The position numbers were made by a program, and so were the translations under genes. Source: Microbacterium sp. LWH7-1.2 (GTDB lineage: Bacteria > Actinomycetota > Actinomycetes > Actinomycetales > Microbacteriaceae). Taken from it: a stretch of DNA of 64,000 nt. Positions 25,670 through 34,887 of this stretch are shown piece by piece. The notes beneath the pieces were generated by a model. It was not told the DNA's origin and did not search any database. It saw only the letters and a program-made list of their open reading frames with translations. The stretch is taken from positions 496,001 through 560,000 of the forward strand of contig NZ_CP151637.1 of assembly GCF_038397755.1 (NCBI RefSeq), read 5' to 3'. How positions within the stretch are numbered: position 1 is the first letter of the stretch; every line of letters starts with the position of its first letter.

Positions 25670-26962
25670 ATGTTTGAGTTTCGCCTCTCGGTCCTTCCTC
25701 CGACCGATCCGCTCCCGGCAGACGCCGCCACAACGTTCTTCTGGCACACCAAGCACAGCCTGCCGTACTTTCATGCCAACGTTGGGCCGCGTCTTGCGGA
25801 GTATGGGCTGGTCAAGCCCCGCAACGTTGACTTCGTCCGAATTGCTGCAGCGGTGCTTGCTGCTGATCGATCAGCCAGCCGCTCGGGGCGGCTGTCGCGC
25901 TGGAACCAGCGGGACATCTCACTCACAATCGACGTTCTTGCCGTCGGCCCGTGGAATGCAGTTAAGGCGGATCTCGAACGGCTCTTGGGTTTCCTGACCG
26001 GCGATGCCTGGTCGCTCACCTTCCGGCGCGAGGTCGGAGCGCCGGAGCAACTGGGTAGCGCTGCCGTTGGAGCGAAGCGCGCCGTCCTGCTTAGTGGTGG
26101 GGCGGACTCCGCCACCGGTGCACTACTCTCGGCGATCGACCTTGCGAGTCGAGGCGAGCAGCAGGTGCTCGTGTCTCACTGGGCTTCGACCAACCTGCGT
26201 CCTCTTCAGACGCGTGTCGCCAGCGAGATCGAGCGCATCGCGAGGGGGACCACTGCGGATCACATCAAGGTACGCATCGCGCGGGGTCGACACGCGCCGG
26301 GCGGTAAGTCGTACGGACGTGAGAACTCGACTCGTTCTCGTTCCCTGCTCTTCATTGCGCTTGGTCTTGCCGTGGCGTCGGTCCGCGAGCTGCCCCTTTG
26401 GCTCCCGGAGAATGGGTACGCCTCGATCAACCCACCGCTCTCGAAGAGTCGGCGCGGTAGCCTCTCGACAAAGACGACGCACCCGAAGTTCATTGCTGAC
26501 CTCAAGAGAGTCCTCGCAGCGGTGGGCGCTCACCATGACGTGGTGAACCCATACGCCTACTTAACCAAGGGCGAGATGTTCTCGTCGGTGAGTGACGCGA
26601 TCGGTGCAGCGGAAGCCAGCACTTTCTTGTCGGTGACGTGGTCTTGTTCCCACACGGGTGCTCGCACCTACGGCAGCGGACCCAATGTGGCGTGTGGCGT
26701 GTGCTTCGGATGTGTTCTGCGGAAGGCCTCGTTCGTGGCGAGCGGTCTCGACGACCACACGCATTACCTGGTGCCGGCGAATACCGAGCAGCGCAATTGG
26801 CTGGCTGACAAGACTGTCGTCCCCGCAATGCGGGACTTCCTCGCCGCGCCGTTCGGCGAGTATGACCTTTCTCGCCTGCAGATTCCGGCGGACATTCCGC
26901 TTGCCGATGTCGCGTCGCTGGTCGACCGCGGCCGCGATGAGCTCAGACACCTGGCGCTATGA
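25670..26962 (+). CDS. qatC: QatC: QueC-like nucleotide-modifying enzyme of the Qat system
   Basis: A 430-residue protein related to QueC, the ATP-dependent 7-cyano-7-deazaguanine synthase. The PP-loop motif VLLSGGADSATGALLS lies near residues 139-154. A cysteine cluster, one Cys in VTWSCSH and three in ACGVCFGC, matches the zinc site of QueC. The N-terminal 130 residues are an extension not found in housekeeping QueC and typical of the defence variant. No queD/queE genes are nearby, so a role other than queuosine synthesis is indicated. The ATG is two nt after qatB and the end overlaps qatD in ATGA. Confidence 0.9.
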   Translation: MFEFRLSVLPPTDPLPADAATTFFWHTKHSLPYFHANVGPRLAEYGLVKPRNVDFVRIAAAVLAADRSASRSGRLSRWNQRDISLTIDVLAVGPWNAVKADLERLLGFLTGDAWSLTFRREVGAPEQLGSAAVGAKRAVLLSGGADSATGALLSAIDLASRGEQQVLVSHWASTNLRPLQTRVASEIERIARGTTADHIKVRIARGRHAPGGKSYGRENSTRSRSLLFIALGLAVASVRELPLWLPENGYASINPPLSKSRRGSLSTKTTHPKFIADLKRVLAAVGAHHDVVNPYAYLTKGEMFSSVSDAIGAAEASTFLSVTWSCSHTGARTYGSGPNVACGVCFGCVLRKASFVASGLDDHTHYLVPANTEQRNWLADKTVVPAMRDFLAAPFGEYDLSRLQIPADIPLADVASLVDRGRDELRHLAL

Positions 26963-27726
26963 AGACTCCGCCCCCTCTTGATACTCATGCGCACCTCGCT
27001 GTGGATATCGATGCATCGGCCGTGCGTAGTCTTGGCGCGTTCGTCTTCGCAATGACCCGATCCCTTGACGAGTTCGCAGCGGTGTCGTCGCGAAGTGATC
27101 TTCGAGCCAGTTGGGGTGTCGGCGTGCATCCAGGGCTTGTCCGCACTATCAGGGCGTTTGACCCAACCGCCTTCAGCAGGGCCGTTGCATCTGCCGCCGT
27201 CGTCGGAGAAGTGGGGCTCGACGGAGCGAGCCGTGTGCCGATGGCCGAGCAGGTGCGGGTCTTTCGCGCTGTGCTCAAGGAGCTTTCGCGCCAGCCGCGG
27301 GTCGTCAGCGTCCATAGTTCCGGGGCGCATTTTCAGCTGCTTCGTGAGCTTCATAGGACGCCAGTCTCCGGCGTCATCCTTCACTGGTGGACCGGATCGC
27401 CCGAGCTCACCGAGGAGGCTGTGCGGCTCGGCTGCTACTTCTCGCTGCCTCCCGCCATGATGTCGTCGCTCGACGTGATCGATCTCATACCGCTCGAGCG
27501 GGTGTTGCCCGAGACGGATCATCCGTACGGCGACCGCCGGACGAGTGCTGCGAAGCAACCTGGGGAGGTGGGCGAGGTCGAACACCGGATCGCGAAGCTG
27601 CGCGGCCTCGAGCCACGTGACGTGCGCATTCGGTTCTGGAGGAACCTTCGCATGCTCGTCGATGACGTGGACGGTCGGCATCGGTTTGGCGCTGCGTGGC
27701 AGACGACCTTTGAGCAGCTCGACTAG
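26959..27726 (+). CDS. qatD: QatD: TatD-like metal-dependent DNase of the Qat system
   Basis: A 255-residue TIM-barrel hydrolase of the TatD family. Metal ligands are visible in DTHAHLAVD (residues 8-16), GEVGLDG, VSVHSSGAH, GVILHWWTGS and PETDHPYGD, the same order as in TatD nucleases. The start overlaps the qatC stop by 4 nt, so the operon is translationally coupled to the end. In Qat it is expected to be the nuclease component. A short inverted repeat (CTCTCGC with GCGAGAG, 27729-27755) right after the stop may be the operon terminator. Confidence 0.9.
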   Translation: MKTPPPLDTHAHLAVDIDASAVRSLGAFVFAMTRSLDEFAAVSSRSDLRASWGVGVHPGLVRTIRAFDPTAFSRAVASAAVVGEVGLDGASRVPMAEQVRVFRAVLKELSRQPRVVSVHSSGAHFQLLRELHRTPVSGVILHWWTGSPELTEEAVRLGCYFSLPPAMMSSLDVIDLIPLERVLPETDHPYGDRRTSAAKQPGEVGEVEHRIAKLRGLEPRDVRIRFWRNLRMLVDDVDGRHRFGAAWQTTFEQLD

Positions 27727-27960
27727 CGCTCTCGCCCCGTCTAGCGTTGCGCGAGAGAGGACCACCTCGAACTCTGGTTGCCCGTTTGTGCACCGGGGAG
27801 CGATCATTGACCGCGAGTAGGCAGTTAGCCTGACGTCCACCGGACGGTCGACCTCGTAGGACCCGGACGGTCGTCGGCGCGTTCAGCGGAGCGCTTACGA
27901 ACAGCTGTCGCTGCCTACACGCCCCCGGTACGACGCTCAGCGGTCGACGACCGTGCACGG

Positions 27961-28527
27961 CTACTCGCGCTCGCCTTCACCGGCGATGAACGCGTCCTCC
28001 ACGGCCCTCCGTCGGGCGACGTCCTCGACGACGAAGGTTCGGAAGTCTGCAGCCCTGTCCTGGATAGGCGATTCGGCGACCGTGGGCGCGGGATCTTCTC
28101 CCGGCCATGCCGTCTGGCGGGTGGCCCGGTCACGGTCGAGGCGCGAACCGGACGCGGCTACCCAATCGTGCAGGCGTTCGCGTGCGGCGGCGAAGTCTTG
28201 GTGCCAGCCCAGCGGCGCTGATCCGTGTTGCTGCTCGTCGTAGGCGCAGAGCCAGTGGAGGTGAAGGGCGGAGAGCTCCCACACGAGTTCGGGGTGCCGA
28301 TGCCAGAGAGGCGGGATGATCGACGGGCCGAGGCCGTATGTCCGTCGCAGCCAGTTCACCCACCTGTCGAGCTCGACCCACTCGAACGCGGCGCGGTCTG
28401 AGGTGAGAGTGTTCCAGTTCACCGGCCGGGGGATGGAAGGAAGTCCTTCTGGCTCGGCATCCGGCTCATCGGGCGTGGGCGGCTCGAACTGGTAGCCCGG
28501 GATGTGGAGGGGCTCGTCCGCAGGCAT
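27961..28527 (-). CDS. DUF4913 family protein
   Basis: A 188-residue protein and the last gene of the leftward conjugation operon. Its core, WVELDRWVNWLRRTYGLG then IIPPLWHRHPELVWELSAL and HLHWLCAYDEQQHGSA, is the DUF4913 pattern common on actinobacterial conjugative elements and plasmids. Function unknown; the constant linkage with transfer genes suggests a role in transfer or its control. The chosen ATG removes an N-terminal extension that only overlaps ssb in another frame. Nothing else assignable lies between it and qatD (27727-27960). Confidence 0.75.
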   Translation of the reverse strand: MPADEPLHIPGYQFEPPTPDEPDAEPEGLPSIPRPVNWNTLTSDRAAFEWVELDRWVNWLRRTYGLGPSIIPPLWHRHPELVWELSALHLHWLCAYDEQQHGSAPLGWHQDFAAARERLHDWVAASGSRLDRDRATRQTAWPGEDPAPTVAESPIQDRAADFRTFVVEDVARRRAVEDAFIAGEGERE

Positions 28528-28538
28528 CGGGGTGTCCC

Positions 28539-28964
28539 TCAGAGGGAGACGGGACGCACGGCGGGCTTGCTCGCAGCCGGCGTCGAGGGCGCCAGCGACG
28601 GGACGGTGCGGCGGCGCTGCAGCGTGTAGTTCGTGCGAGCGGAGTCGTGGCCGAGGCGCTTCGCAACGAACTCTTCGGTCTCGACCGTTTCGCCGTCGCA
28701 CTGTCGGGATGACGTGTGAGTGTACCCCTCGGCGATGAAGGCGTCGCCCTTGTTGAACATCGCGTAGGCGCGTTCGGCGTTGCGTCGGAACATCACGAGG
28801 TCGTGGTACGTCGTCTCGGTCTGGGTGAAGGTGCCGTCGTCGTTGCGCTCGAAGTGCTCCTGCCCGATGCGTGCCCAGAAGCGGGCCTCACCTTTCGCGT
28901 TGAACGCGAGTTGGGGTTCGGATGCGAGGAAGCCGGAGAGCGACTGTTGGGTGTGGATCGTCAT
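28539..28964 (-). CDS. ssb: Single-stranded DNA-binding protein
   Basis: A 141-residue OB-fold SSB. Typical strands are visible: SLSGFLASEPQLAFNAKGEARFWARIG near the start (shown in part), HDLVMFRRNAERAYAMFNKGDAFIAEG and FVAKRLGHDSARTNY. The acidic C-terminal tip (DDxPF) of chromosomal SSB, which recruits partner proteins, is missing; the tail is Ser/Pro/Ala-rich. That is common for SSBs carried by conjugative elements, where the protein coats the transferred strand. It lies between the coupling protein and DUF4913 genes. Confidence 0.85.
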   Translation of the reverse strand: MTIHTQQSLSGFLASEPQLAFNAKGEARFWARIGQEHFERNDDGTFTQTETTYHDLVMFRRNAERAYAMFNKGDAFIAEGYTHTSSRQCDGETVETEEFVAKRLGHDSARTNYTLQRRRTVPSLAPSTPAASKPAVRPVSL

Positions 28965-29019
28965 CGGATGCTCCTACCGGGGAGGCCGCGGGTCGGCCAT
29001 CACCAAGGAGGTGCGTCGG

Positions 29020-30792
29020 CTATCCCCGGCGCAGTCGCTCCTCGATGCGCGCGCGGTCGTCGCGGAGGGCGGCGCCGTCAGGGCGCGAGTTCCATTCCCG
29101 CAGTTGCGTGACGATCGGTGGCGCCGCGCGCAGCATCAGCAGTGCGGTTCCGTATGGCAGAGTCCGGATCACATCGGGCGGCATGATGGGGACCCGCCGT
29201 GTCGAACGCTGGTTGGAGCGAAGTCCGCGCTCACCGACCGTGATGGAGTGGGTGACCTCGTCGCGGTCGCCGATCAGGGTGGAGATGTCCTGAAGATCCC
29301 GAGATCCGGATGCGCCACCCAGCACGATCTTCGCGATGCTCGCGTCCCAGATCGCCGTGGCCGCGTTGTCGCCCCAACGCTGTCGGGCCTGCGCGAGCGA
29401 CTGGAGAACTGGCATCGTTGTGATCCCGGTGCCGCCGCCTTCCGCCATCAGAACGGGCAGCGATGGCAGCGGTGCGAGGTTTCCGATCTCGTCAAGCGCG
29501 AGGAGCACGGGCGGGTCCAGTCGTGCCCCGGGCGAGCGCGCCGCGATCCGTCGGGTTGTCTCGACGAGGTCCTCGACGAGAGCGGCGACCAGAGAGGAGG
29601 AGGCGCCGGCGCCGGCTCCCGTCGCGAGGAGGTACAGCGTGCCGTTGTGGCGGAGGAACGCCTCAGGATCGAAGTGCTCTTCCTCGCCTGGACTGACAGC
29701 ATCGAGGACGCGCGGGTCAGCAAGGGCAGCGAGCGCGAGGGAGACTCCCTGCCAGATCGAATCGCGCGTTCGAGGGTCCGCATCGATCATCGCCTCGAGC
29801 GACTCCGCCCAGCCGACCGCCGCCGCGGGGTTGCTCGTGAGAATCGCGACCGCTTCCTGCGCGGCCGCCGGGTCGAGTGTCCAACGGTAGAGCTCTGCGG
29901 GGGAGCGCCCGTCGAGCGCCGCCGCGTGCAGGAGCGCCTGCAATGCGGTGCGGGTCTTCCCCTCCCAGAAGCCGCCGTTTTCGACGCCGACGCTCGACAA
30001 ACCGGTGCCCGCCGCGAGTCCTGCGGCTCGGATCATCGCGGTGAGCGGGATCTCGCACCCGCGCACGGGTGACCACCGCAGCCCTGCCGGCACTCCGGGG
30101 GCGAGCTGTTGCGGATCGAACACAGCGATGGGCCCGCGCTTCATCCGCGCCCGAATCGTCGTCGTCAAGTTGTCCGGCCTGGTGGAGGTCGTCACGACCG
30201 CTCCCGGTGCGTCGAGGATGGCGTTGATGACGATGTGGGCTCCCTTGCCGGATCGTGGCGGGCCGATGACGAGGATCGAGTCTTCGACCGAAGTCCAGAC
30301 CTTCGACCCCCGGGCTACCCCGACGAGATATCCGACATCGCTGGGCTGGGGCTTGGTGACGGATGCCCGCAGGTGGGCGGCTCGGGAGAGGAGCGCGCGG
30401 TCGGAGGCGGCGCGTCGCACGTCTGCGGGGGAGGCGATTCCTGCGATGCGGTTGGGATCCGACCGGGCGTAGCGGGTGAGGTTGCGCAGAAGCCGCCACA
30501 CCGACCACCCGGCAACGGCGACGAGCGCCACAAGCAGAGCCACAGCAACCCAGTACGCGATCGGATTGAGCCCGGCGGAGCCCAGCGCCGCCCCGGGCTC
30601 TGCCGGGGTACCGAACACGCCAAGTCCGGCGGCGAGACCACCGGTCGGTTGCGCCGCTCCGGTGAGGAACGCGGCGACGTTGCCGGCGACACGGAGGACC
30701 GCGGCGATAACGATGACCACACCCAGTCCGAGGAGGGCGAGGTTGGCGAGGCCGTCGCGACCCGAGATATCCAGGTCGGGGGCGCCGTTCAC
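29020..30792 (-). CDS. Type IV coupling protein (VirD4/TraD-like ATPase)
   Basis: A 590-residue membrane ATPase. Two N-terminal TM segments (LALLGLGVVIVIAAVLRV and IAYWVAVALLVALVAVAGW) precede the motor domain with Walker A GPPRSGKGAH near residue 177 and Walker B LLALDEIGN near 430, followed by TTMPVLQSLAQARQRWG, a coupling-protein signature. It would bring the relaxase-DNA complex to the secretion channel. The GTG start overlaps the upstream stop in GTGA; the longer frame was rejected because it reads through that neighbour. Confidence 0.9.
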   Translation of the reverse strand: MNGAPDLDISGRDGLANLALLGLGVVIVIAAVLRVAGNVAAFLTGAAQPTGGLAAGLGVFGTPAEPGAALGSAGLNPIAYWVAVALLVALVAVAGWSVWRLLRNLTRYARSDPNRIAGIASPADVRRAASDRALLSRAAHLRASVTKPQPSDVGYLVGVARGSKVWTSVEDSILVIGPPRSGKGAHIVINAILDAPGAVVTTSTRPDNLTTTIRARMKRGPIAVFDPQQLAPGVPAGLRWSPVRGCEIPLTAMIRAAGLAAGTGLSSVGVENGGFWEGKTRTALQALLHAAALDGRSPAELYRWTLDPAAAQEAVAILTSNPAAAVGWAESLEAMIDADPRTRDSIWQGVSLALAALADPRVLDAVSPGEEEHFDPEAFLRHNGTLYLLATGAGAGASSSLVAALVEDLVETTRRIAARSPGARLDPPVLLALDEIGNLAPLPSLPVLMAEGGGTGITTMPVLQSLAQARQRWGDNAATAIWDASIAKIVLGGASGSRDLQDISTLIGDRDEVTHSITVGERGLRSNQRSTRRVPIMPPDVIRTLPYGTALLMLRAAPPIVTQLREWNSRPDGAALRDDRARIEERLRRG

Positions 30793-31367
30793 GTGAGGTC
30801 TCCGATGACGCAGGTGCCGGAGATGCGCCCCACGAGGACTACTTCGCCTGTGGCGCTGACCTGGCATATTCCCGGCTCCAGGAGAGCTCGGGCGGAGCCG
30901 TCCGCGGATGCCTTGATGTAGCGAACGATGATCGCGACGGCGACGTCCTCTCCGGGGATGAAGCCGTCTTCGCCGAGAACTACCCGCGGCGGTGCGATCA
31001 ACGGTGCCGCATCGATCAGGGCGTCCGAGCCTTGAACGGCTCTGACGGGGGATTCATCGCGCGGCGGCGGCGAGATCGGGTCAAGCTCCCGTTGCAGCGG
31101 TCTGGCGATGAGGTCGGTGAAGACCGTGCCGTCGGTCTCGTAGACGAGCACCCGCACCGGGGAGCCGCGGTCCTCGAGCACGGAGTCGATGACGGCGGCG
31201 AAGGAGGATCGAACCCACGGTGGGCCGAACCGAGGCGGTTCGAGCGCTACACCGTCCACGGCGACCGTCATGGTTCCGTCTGCCGCGATCGTCATGGCGA
31301 TCACCGGAAAGACCGGCGGCACGTTGAGGGCATCTGGTGCCCTCCGCATCGCGTGCGTTGTGCTCAT
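30789..31367 (-). CDS. Conjugation operon hypothetical protein (192 aa)
   Basis: A 192-residue soluble protein with no recognised domain. It has a beta-rich middle (MTVAVDGVALEPPRFGPPW, VRVLVYETDGTVFTDLI) and a C-terminal IVRYIKASADGSARALLEPG region. It overlaps the ATPase gene upstream (ATGA) and the coupling-protein gene downstream (GTGA) by 4 nt each, so it is certainly translated as part of the transfer operon. An accessory or adaptor role between the two ATPases is a guess from position. Confidence 0.7.
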   Translation of the reverse strand: MSTTHAMRRAPDALNVPPVFPVIAMTIAADGTMTVAVDGVALEPPRFGPPWVRSSFAAVIDSVLEDRGSPVRVLVYETDGTVFTDLIARPLQRELDPISPPPRDESPVRAVQGSDALIDAAPLIAPPRVVLGEDGFIPGEDVAVAIIVRYIKASADGSARALLEPGICQVSATGEVVLVGRISGTCVIGDLT

Positions 31368-32857
31368 TTCATGACCTCCGTCATCCGACTGGTCGTATCG
31401 AAGGCTGCGAGCTCTGCGGGATGCAGCTGATGCTGCACGACGAAGCTGCGGTCCTTGATTCGCCACAGACCTTGACCGGTCCCGAGCCCCGGCAGCAGGC
31501 TCTGCTCCGTTCCCGTGAGGCCGAGCGCGCTCGCGGTGGCGCCGAGCTGGTCGGCTTCCTGACGGTAGATGATTCGGGTCTCGGCGTTGGCGAGGAGGGA
31601 GGATGCAATCGCCCGCATTGCGGACCCTTGGTCGCCGACGTTGTCCAGGTCGGAGAGCTTGTGGAACACGAGGAGGTTTGCGATCCCGTAGTGGCGCGCG
31701 AGCCGCCACTGGGCGTCCATGCGCCGCAGCAGAGCGGGGTGCGACATCAGCCGCCAGGCTTCGTCGTAGACGACCCATCGCTGCCCGCCGTGTGGGTCGA
31801 GGAGGGCGGACTCCATCCAGGCGGACGAGCAGGTCATGAGTACGGAAACGAGTGTCGCGTTTTCGGCGACGCGGGAGAGGTCGAGCGAGATCATCGGCAG
31901 GCTCGGATCGAACGTCACCGTGCTGGGGCCGTCGAAGAGCCCGGCGAGGTCTCCGGCGACCAGTCGGCGGAGCGCGTGACCGACCACCCGGCCGTCTTCC
32001 ACGAGCCGGCGATCGGCTTGATGAGACTCGTCGGGGGAGAGGATCCGTTCGACGACCATCGGCAGGATCGGTGTCTCGCAGGAGCGCACAGCGTCGGCGA
32101 GCGCGAGGTCGATCGCCGTGTGTTCGAGCGGGCTCAGCGGTCGATCGAGCACCGTCTCGGTCAGCGCACCGATCAGATCGCGGCGACGTGACACGACCTG
32201 GCCGGCCCAGCTCTCATCGGAGAGACCTGACGGGCGGTGGCCTTCGTCGAGGGGATTGAGGCGGTTCGACATCCCGTGTCCGAGCACGATCGCCTGCCCG
32301 CCGACAGCTTCGGCGACGGCGGTGTGCTCGCCTTTGGGGTCGCCGGGCACATACACCCGCCGCCCGAAGGGCATGGATCTCGTGTAGAGACTCTTCACGA
32401 GCGAGGACTTGCCGGAGCCCACGATCCCCGCGAGCACGATGTTCGGGGCGGTGATCATCCCGCGGGAGTAGAGCACCCACGGGTCGTAGACGAACGAGGC
32501 GCCCGAGTAGAGGTCCTGCCCGACGAAGACGCCTTGAGAACCCAGCCCGCCCTCGGCGAGGAACGGGTACGCGCCGGCGAGGGTCGCGCTCGTGTCCTGG
32601 TGGCGGGGAAGACGGAGGCGACCGGGTGTGCGCAGCGAGGCAGGCCGCGACTCGCCGGATGCGGGGAGATAAGTGGTCGCCCGCTGATCAGCCCGTAGCG
32701 CTTCCCACTGGGCGCGCCGAGCCGCAGAAGCAGTCGCTCGGGAGTCGGCGGCGAGTCGTTGCGATGCTGTCTTTCTTGCACGGCGGTCCCTTCTGCGTTC
32801 CCCGGCGGGGTCCACGAGCACCGCACTGTGGACTCTTTGGTCATCTCGTGCGTTCAC
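31364..32857 (-). CDS. VirB4/TraC-like conjugation ATPase
   Basis: A 497-residue ATPase that powers the type IV secretion channel. Residues about 75-140 contain AYPFLAEGGLGSQGVFVG, then Walker A LAGIVGSGKSSLVKSLYTR near 143-161, GDPKGEHTAVAEAVGG, and Walker B QRWVVYDEAWRLMSHPALL near 360-378, all characteristic of VirB4 C-terminal domains. It is shorter than classical VirB4 (over 700 residues); the N-terminal function is probably supplied by the SCO6880-type protein in the same operon. The GTG start follows from the GTGA overlap with the gene before it; the much longer open frame is an antisense artefact. Confidence 0.87.
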   Translation of the reverse strand: MNARDDQRVHSAVLVDPAGERRRDRRARKTASQRLAADSRATASAARRAQWEALRADQRATTYLPASGESRPASLRTPGRLRLPRHQDTSATLAGAYPFLAEGGLGSQGVFVGQDLYSGASFVYDPWVLYSRGMITAPNIVLAGIVGSGKSSLVKSLYTRSMPFGRRVYVPGDPKGEHTAVAEAVGGQAIVLGHGMSNRLNPLDEGHRPSGLSDESWAGQVVSRRRDLIGALTETVLDRPLSPLEHTAIDLALADAVRSCETPILPMVVERILSPDESHQADRRLVEDGRVVGHALRRLVAGDLAGLFDGPSTVTFDPSLPMISLDLSRVAENATLVSVLMTCSSAWMESALLDPHGGQRWVVYDEAWRLMSHPALLRRMDAQWRLARHYGIANLLVFHKLSDLDNVGDQGSAMRAIASSLLANAETRIIYRQEADQLGATASALGLTGTEQSLLPGLGTGQGLWRIKDRSFVVQHQLHPAELAAFDTTSRMTEVMK

Positions 32858-33342
32858 AGCGACATCCCGTTTCGTCGGCGGCTCGCGGGCGCTGCCCGGC
32901 GGAACGACGAAGGTCGCACTCCCCGTTGGAAGGAGTCGTCGGCATCGATCCGTGGTGCGATCAATTCGGTCAGCAGTAACGGTGGGGTCGGCGACCCTGC
33001 CCCCCATGCGATGCGTCCCGAGTGCTGGGATGCCTGGTCTACGGCGATGCCTGCTCGGGCAACGAGAGTCGAAGCGCGTCGGAGCGCACTTGCGGCGGCG
33101 TGTGCTTCCTCGATCCCGGCCCAGGGATCGCCGTCGCTCGTGCGTGCGATCGCAGTCTCGCTCGTATGCGCCGAGGCGAGCTGCTCCAGAACCTGTTCGA
33201 GCGATCTCAAACCGCCGAGCACGTCTCCGACGACGGTGTAGGTCTCTGCAGGTTGGTCGAACGAGCGTGTGGCGTGTGCGAGGGCGCGCAACGCCTGGCA
33301 TGCTTCCTCGCCATCCACGACCGGATCTTGAAAAGTGGGCAT
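32854..33342 (-). CDS. Conjugation operon hypothetical protein (162 aa)
   Basis: A 162-residue helical protein (QALRALAHATRSFDQPAETY, LRSLEQVLEQLASAHTSETA, EEAHAAASALRRASTLVARAG) with a basic C-terminus. It lies between the SCO6880-type gene (84-nt gap) and the VirB4-like ATPase, which it overlaps by 4 nt. From memory proteins of this length and composition occupy the same position in related actinobacterial elements. Probable accessory factor; no motif supports more. Confidence 0.7.
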   Translation of the reverse strand: MPTFQDPVVDGEEACQALRALAHATRSFDQPAETYTVVGDVLGGLRSLEQVLEQLASAHTSETAIARTSDGDPWAGIEEAHAAASALRRASTLVARAGIAVDQASQHSGRIAWGAGSPTPPLLLTELIAPRIDADDSFQRGVRPSSFRRAAPASRRRNGMSL

Positions 33343-33426
33343 CTTGCTTCCCCTTGCTGCGGAGTCTTTGAAGAGGTGCGTGTGAGTTCCCCAGGAGGTT
33401 CGCCGTGATCGTTATGGCGCGGCAGG

Positions 33427-34887
33427 TCAGATGTTTCGGCAGAGTGGGAGGGCAGCCGCGGCAAAAGATTGTGCTTGCTGCCCCACGAGCCGTCGTGTCT
33501 CGCACGCTGCCTGCACGGCGGCCTGCTCGATCGCGGCGACAGCGGCGTCGAGCTCCTCGACCGACGGTGCAGACACGGCGACGAGGCCGGTGTATCGCAG
33601 CACGCCGTGCCCCGCCGTGAGGTCTGACTCCTGCTGGACGACGTCGTTGTATTCGGCGGTGCGCGCGGCATCCTCGATCTGACCGATCTTCGCGCGCTGT
33701 GCGGCGTCGGAGAGGAGTCCGACCTTCTTTCTCCGGATGTCCCGCGCTGCGACATCCGCGCGGACCGGAGTGCAGATAAGGGTGAAGGTGCGTTGGATGC
33801 CGGAGGTCAGGAGCAGGGGAGAGAGGAATCCGGGAAAGACCTGCGATCGCGGCCACTCAGAGACCCAGAGGACGGCGTGATGTGCAGAGTCAGTTCGCAG
33901 ATGATCCCACGACTCGGTGACGGCAACGGGGCCCGCTGTGGCGAGCGACCGGCCGATGTCGCCGTGGCGCTCGAGGGCCGGCGCGGCGGCGGGGTCATAG
34001 GCAGAGCGGAGGGCGACGGCCACCTCGCCCGGAGTCAGCCACTCTGAGGGTGTGAGGTCCGCGGCGCGCAACGCTGCGGCGAAGGTCGTCATCTCCTGGC
34101 GCAGGACGCTGGCGGCTCCCTTCACACCGCCGCCCGCGGCGCGGATCTGTCGAGCTGCGGCGCGCGTGTCGAGTGCGAGAGAGATCGTTGTCGCATGTCG
34201 TTCGCCAGCGGGTCCGGCGCGCTCGATGAGCTCCTTGTATGTCACTGCGGGCCAGCTGCCATCGTCACTGCCGTGCCGGGTCCACCATTCAGCGAGCCCG
34301 CTGCCTGAGCTGGGGACCGTGCGCTCGCAGATCTGCACTCGGGCGATGCGGCCCGATCGGCAGACGGTTGCGAGCACGCGGCCCCATCCCGCGACACGTC
34401 GTTCCTGCTCGCCGCTGTCGAGCAGGACGAACGCGGGATGGCTGATGCTGACCACGGCGGTCAGCGTCTGGGCGTGCGGGTCTTGGATCATTGCCGCGCC
34501 CGTCTCCGGGTCCACCCACTCACGCAGCGCCGCGGCGTCTCCTGGGAGGGCGAGCGTGCCGGCTGGGCGGGGGCGCACGACGTCGGCCCGGAACCGAAGC
34601 TGGCCGCCGATGCTTCGCCACACCCAGCGAAGGGCAATAGGAACCCACTCGATCACCTTTCGGCCGCCGAGCGGGACAAACGAGAGAATCAGGCTGGTCG
34701 CCCAGACCGGCGAGGTCAGGCCGAAGAGGATGCCGCCGCCCACGTAAACCGCGGTGGTGAACGCGATGAGCCCGATGGCGAGAGTGACGACTTGGGCCAA
34801 CGACAGGCCGAGCAGCACGCCACGCTTGGGCAATCGCGAGAACTGCACCGGCCGAAGCTGATGTGCTCGATGAGAGTTGGTGATCAT
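33427..34887 (-). CDS. SCO6880 family conjugation protein
   Basis: A 486-residue protein of the SCO6880 family, a constant part of actinobacterial T4SS loci. Two TM segments near the N-terminus (LLGLSLAQVVTLAIGLIAF and GGGILFGLTSPVWATSLIL) are PrgI/VirB3-like. The remainder is cytoplasmic and resembles the N-terminal part of VirB4: HPAFVLLDSGEQERRVAGWG, ERHATTISLALDTRAAARQ, FPGFLSPLLLTSGIQRTFTL. The start overlaps the VirB6-like stop by 4 nt. It probably forms the inner-membrane platform with the ATPase encoded two genes downstream. Confidence 0.87.
   Translation of the reverse strand: MITNSHRAHQLRPVQFSRLPKRGVLLGLSLAQVVTLAIGLIAFTTAVYVGGGILFGLTSPVWATSLILSFVPLGGRKVIEWVPIALRWVWRSIGGQLRFRADVVRPRPAGTLALPGDAAALREWVDPETGAAMIQDPHAQTLTAVVSISHPAFVLLDSGEQERRVAGWGRVLATVCRSGRIARVQICERTVPSSGSGLAEWWTRHGSDDGSWPAVTYKELIERAGPAGERHATTISLALDTRAAARQIRAAGGGVKGAASVLRQEMTTFAAALRAADLTPSEWLTPGEVAVALRSAYDPAAAPALERHGDIGRSLATAGPVAVTESWDHLRTDSAHHAVLWVSEWPRSQVFPGFLSPLLLTSGIQRTFTLICTPVRADVAARDIRRKKVGLLSDAAQRAKIGQIEDAARTAEYNDVVQQESDLTAGHGVLRYTGLVAVSAPSVEELDAAVAAIEQAAVQAACETRRLVGQQAQSFAAAALPLCRNI

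Noticed and set aside
32858..33856. A 333-residue N-terminal extension of the VirB4-like ATPase
   Set aside because: It is Arg-rich antisense-like sequence overlapping two other operon genes; the GTGA overlap sets the start at 32857.
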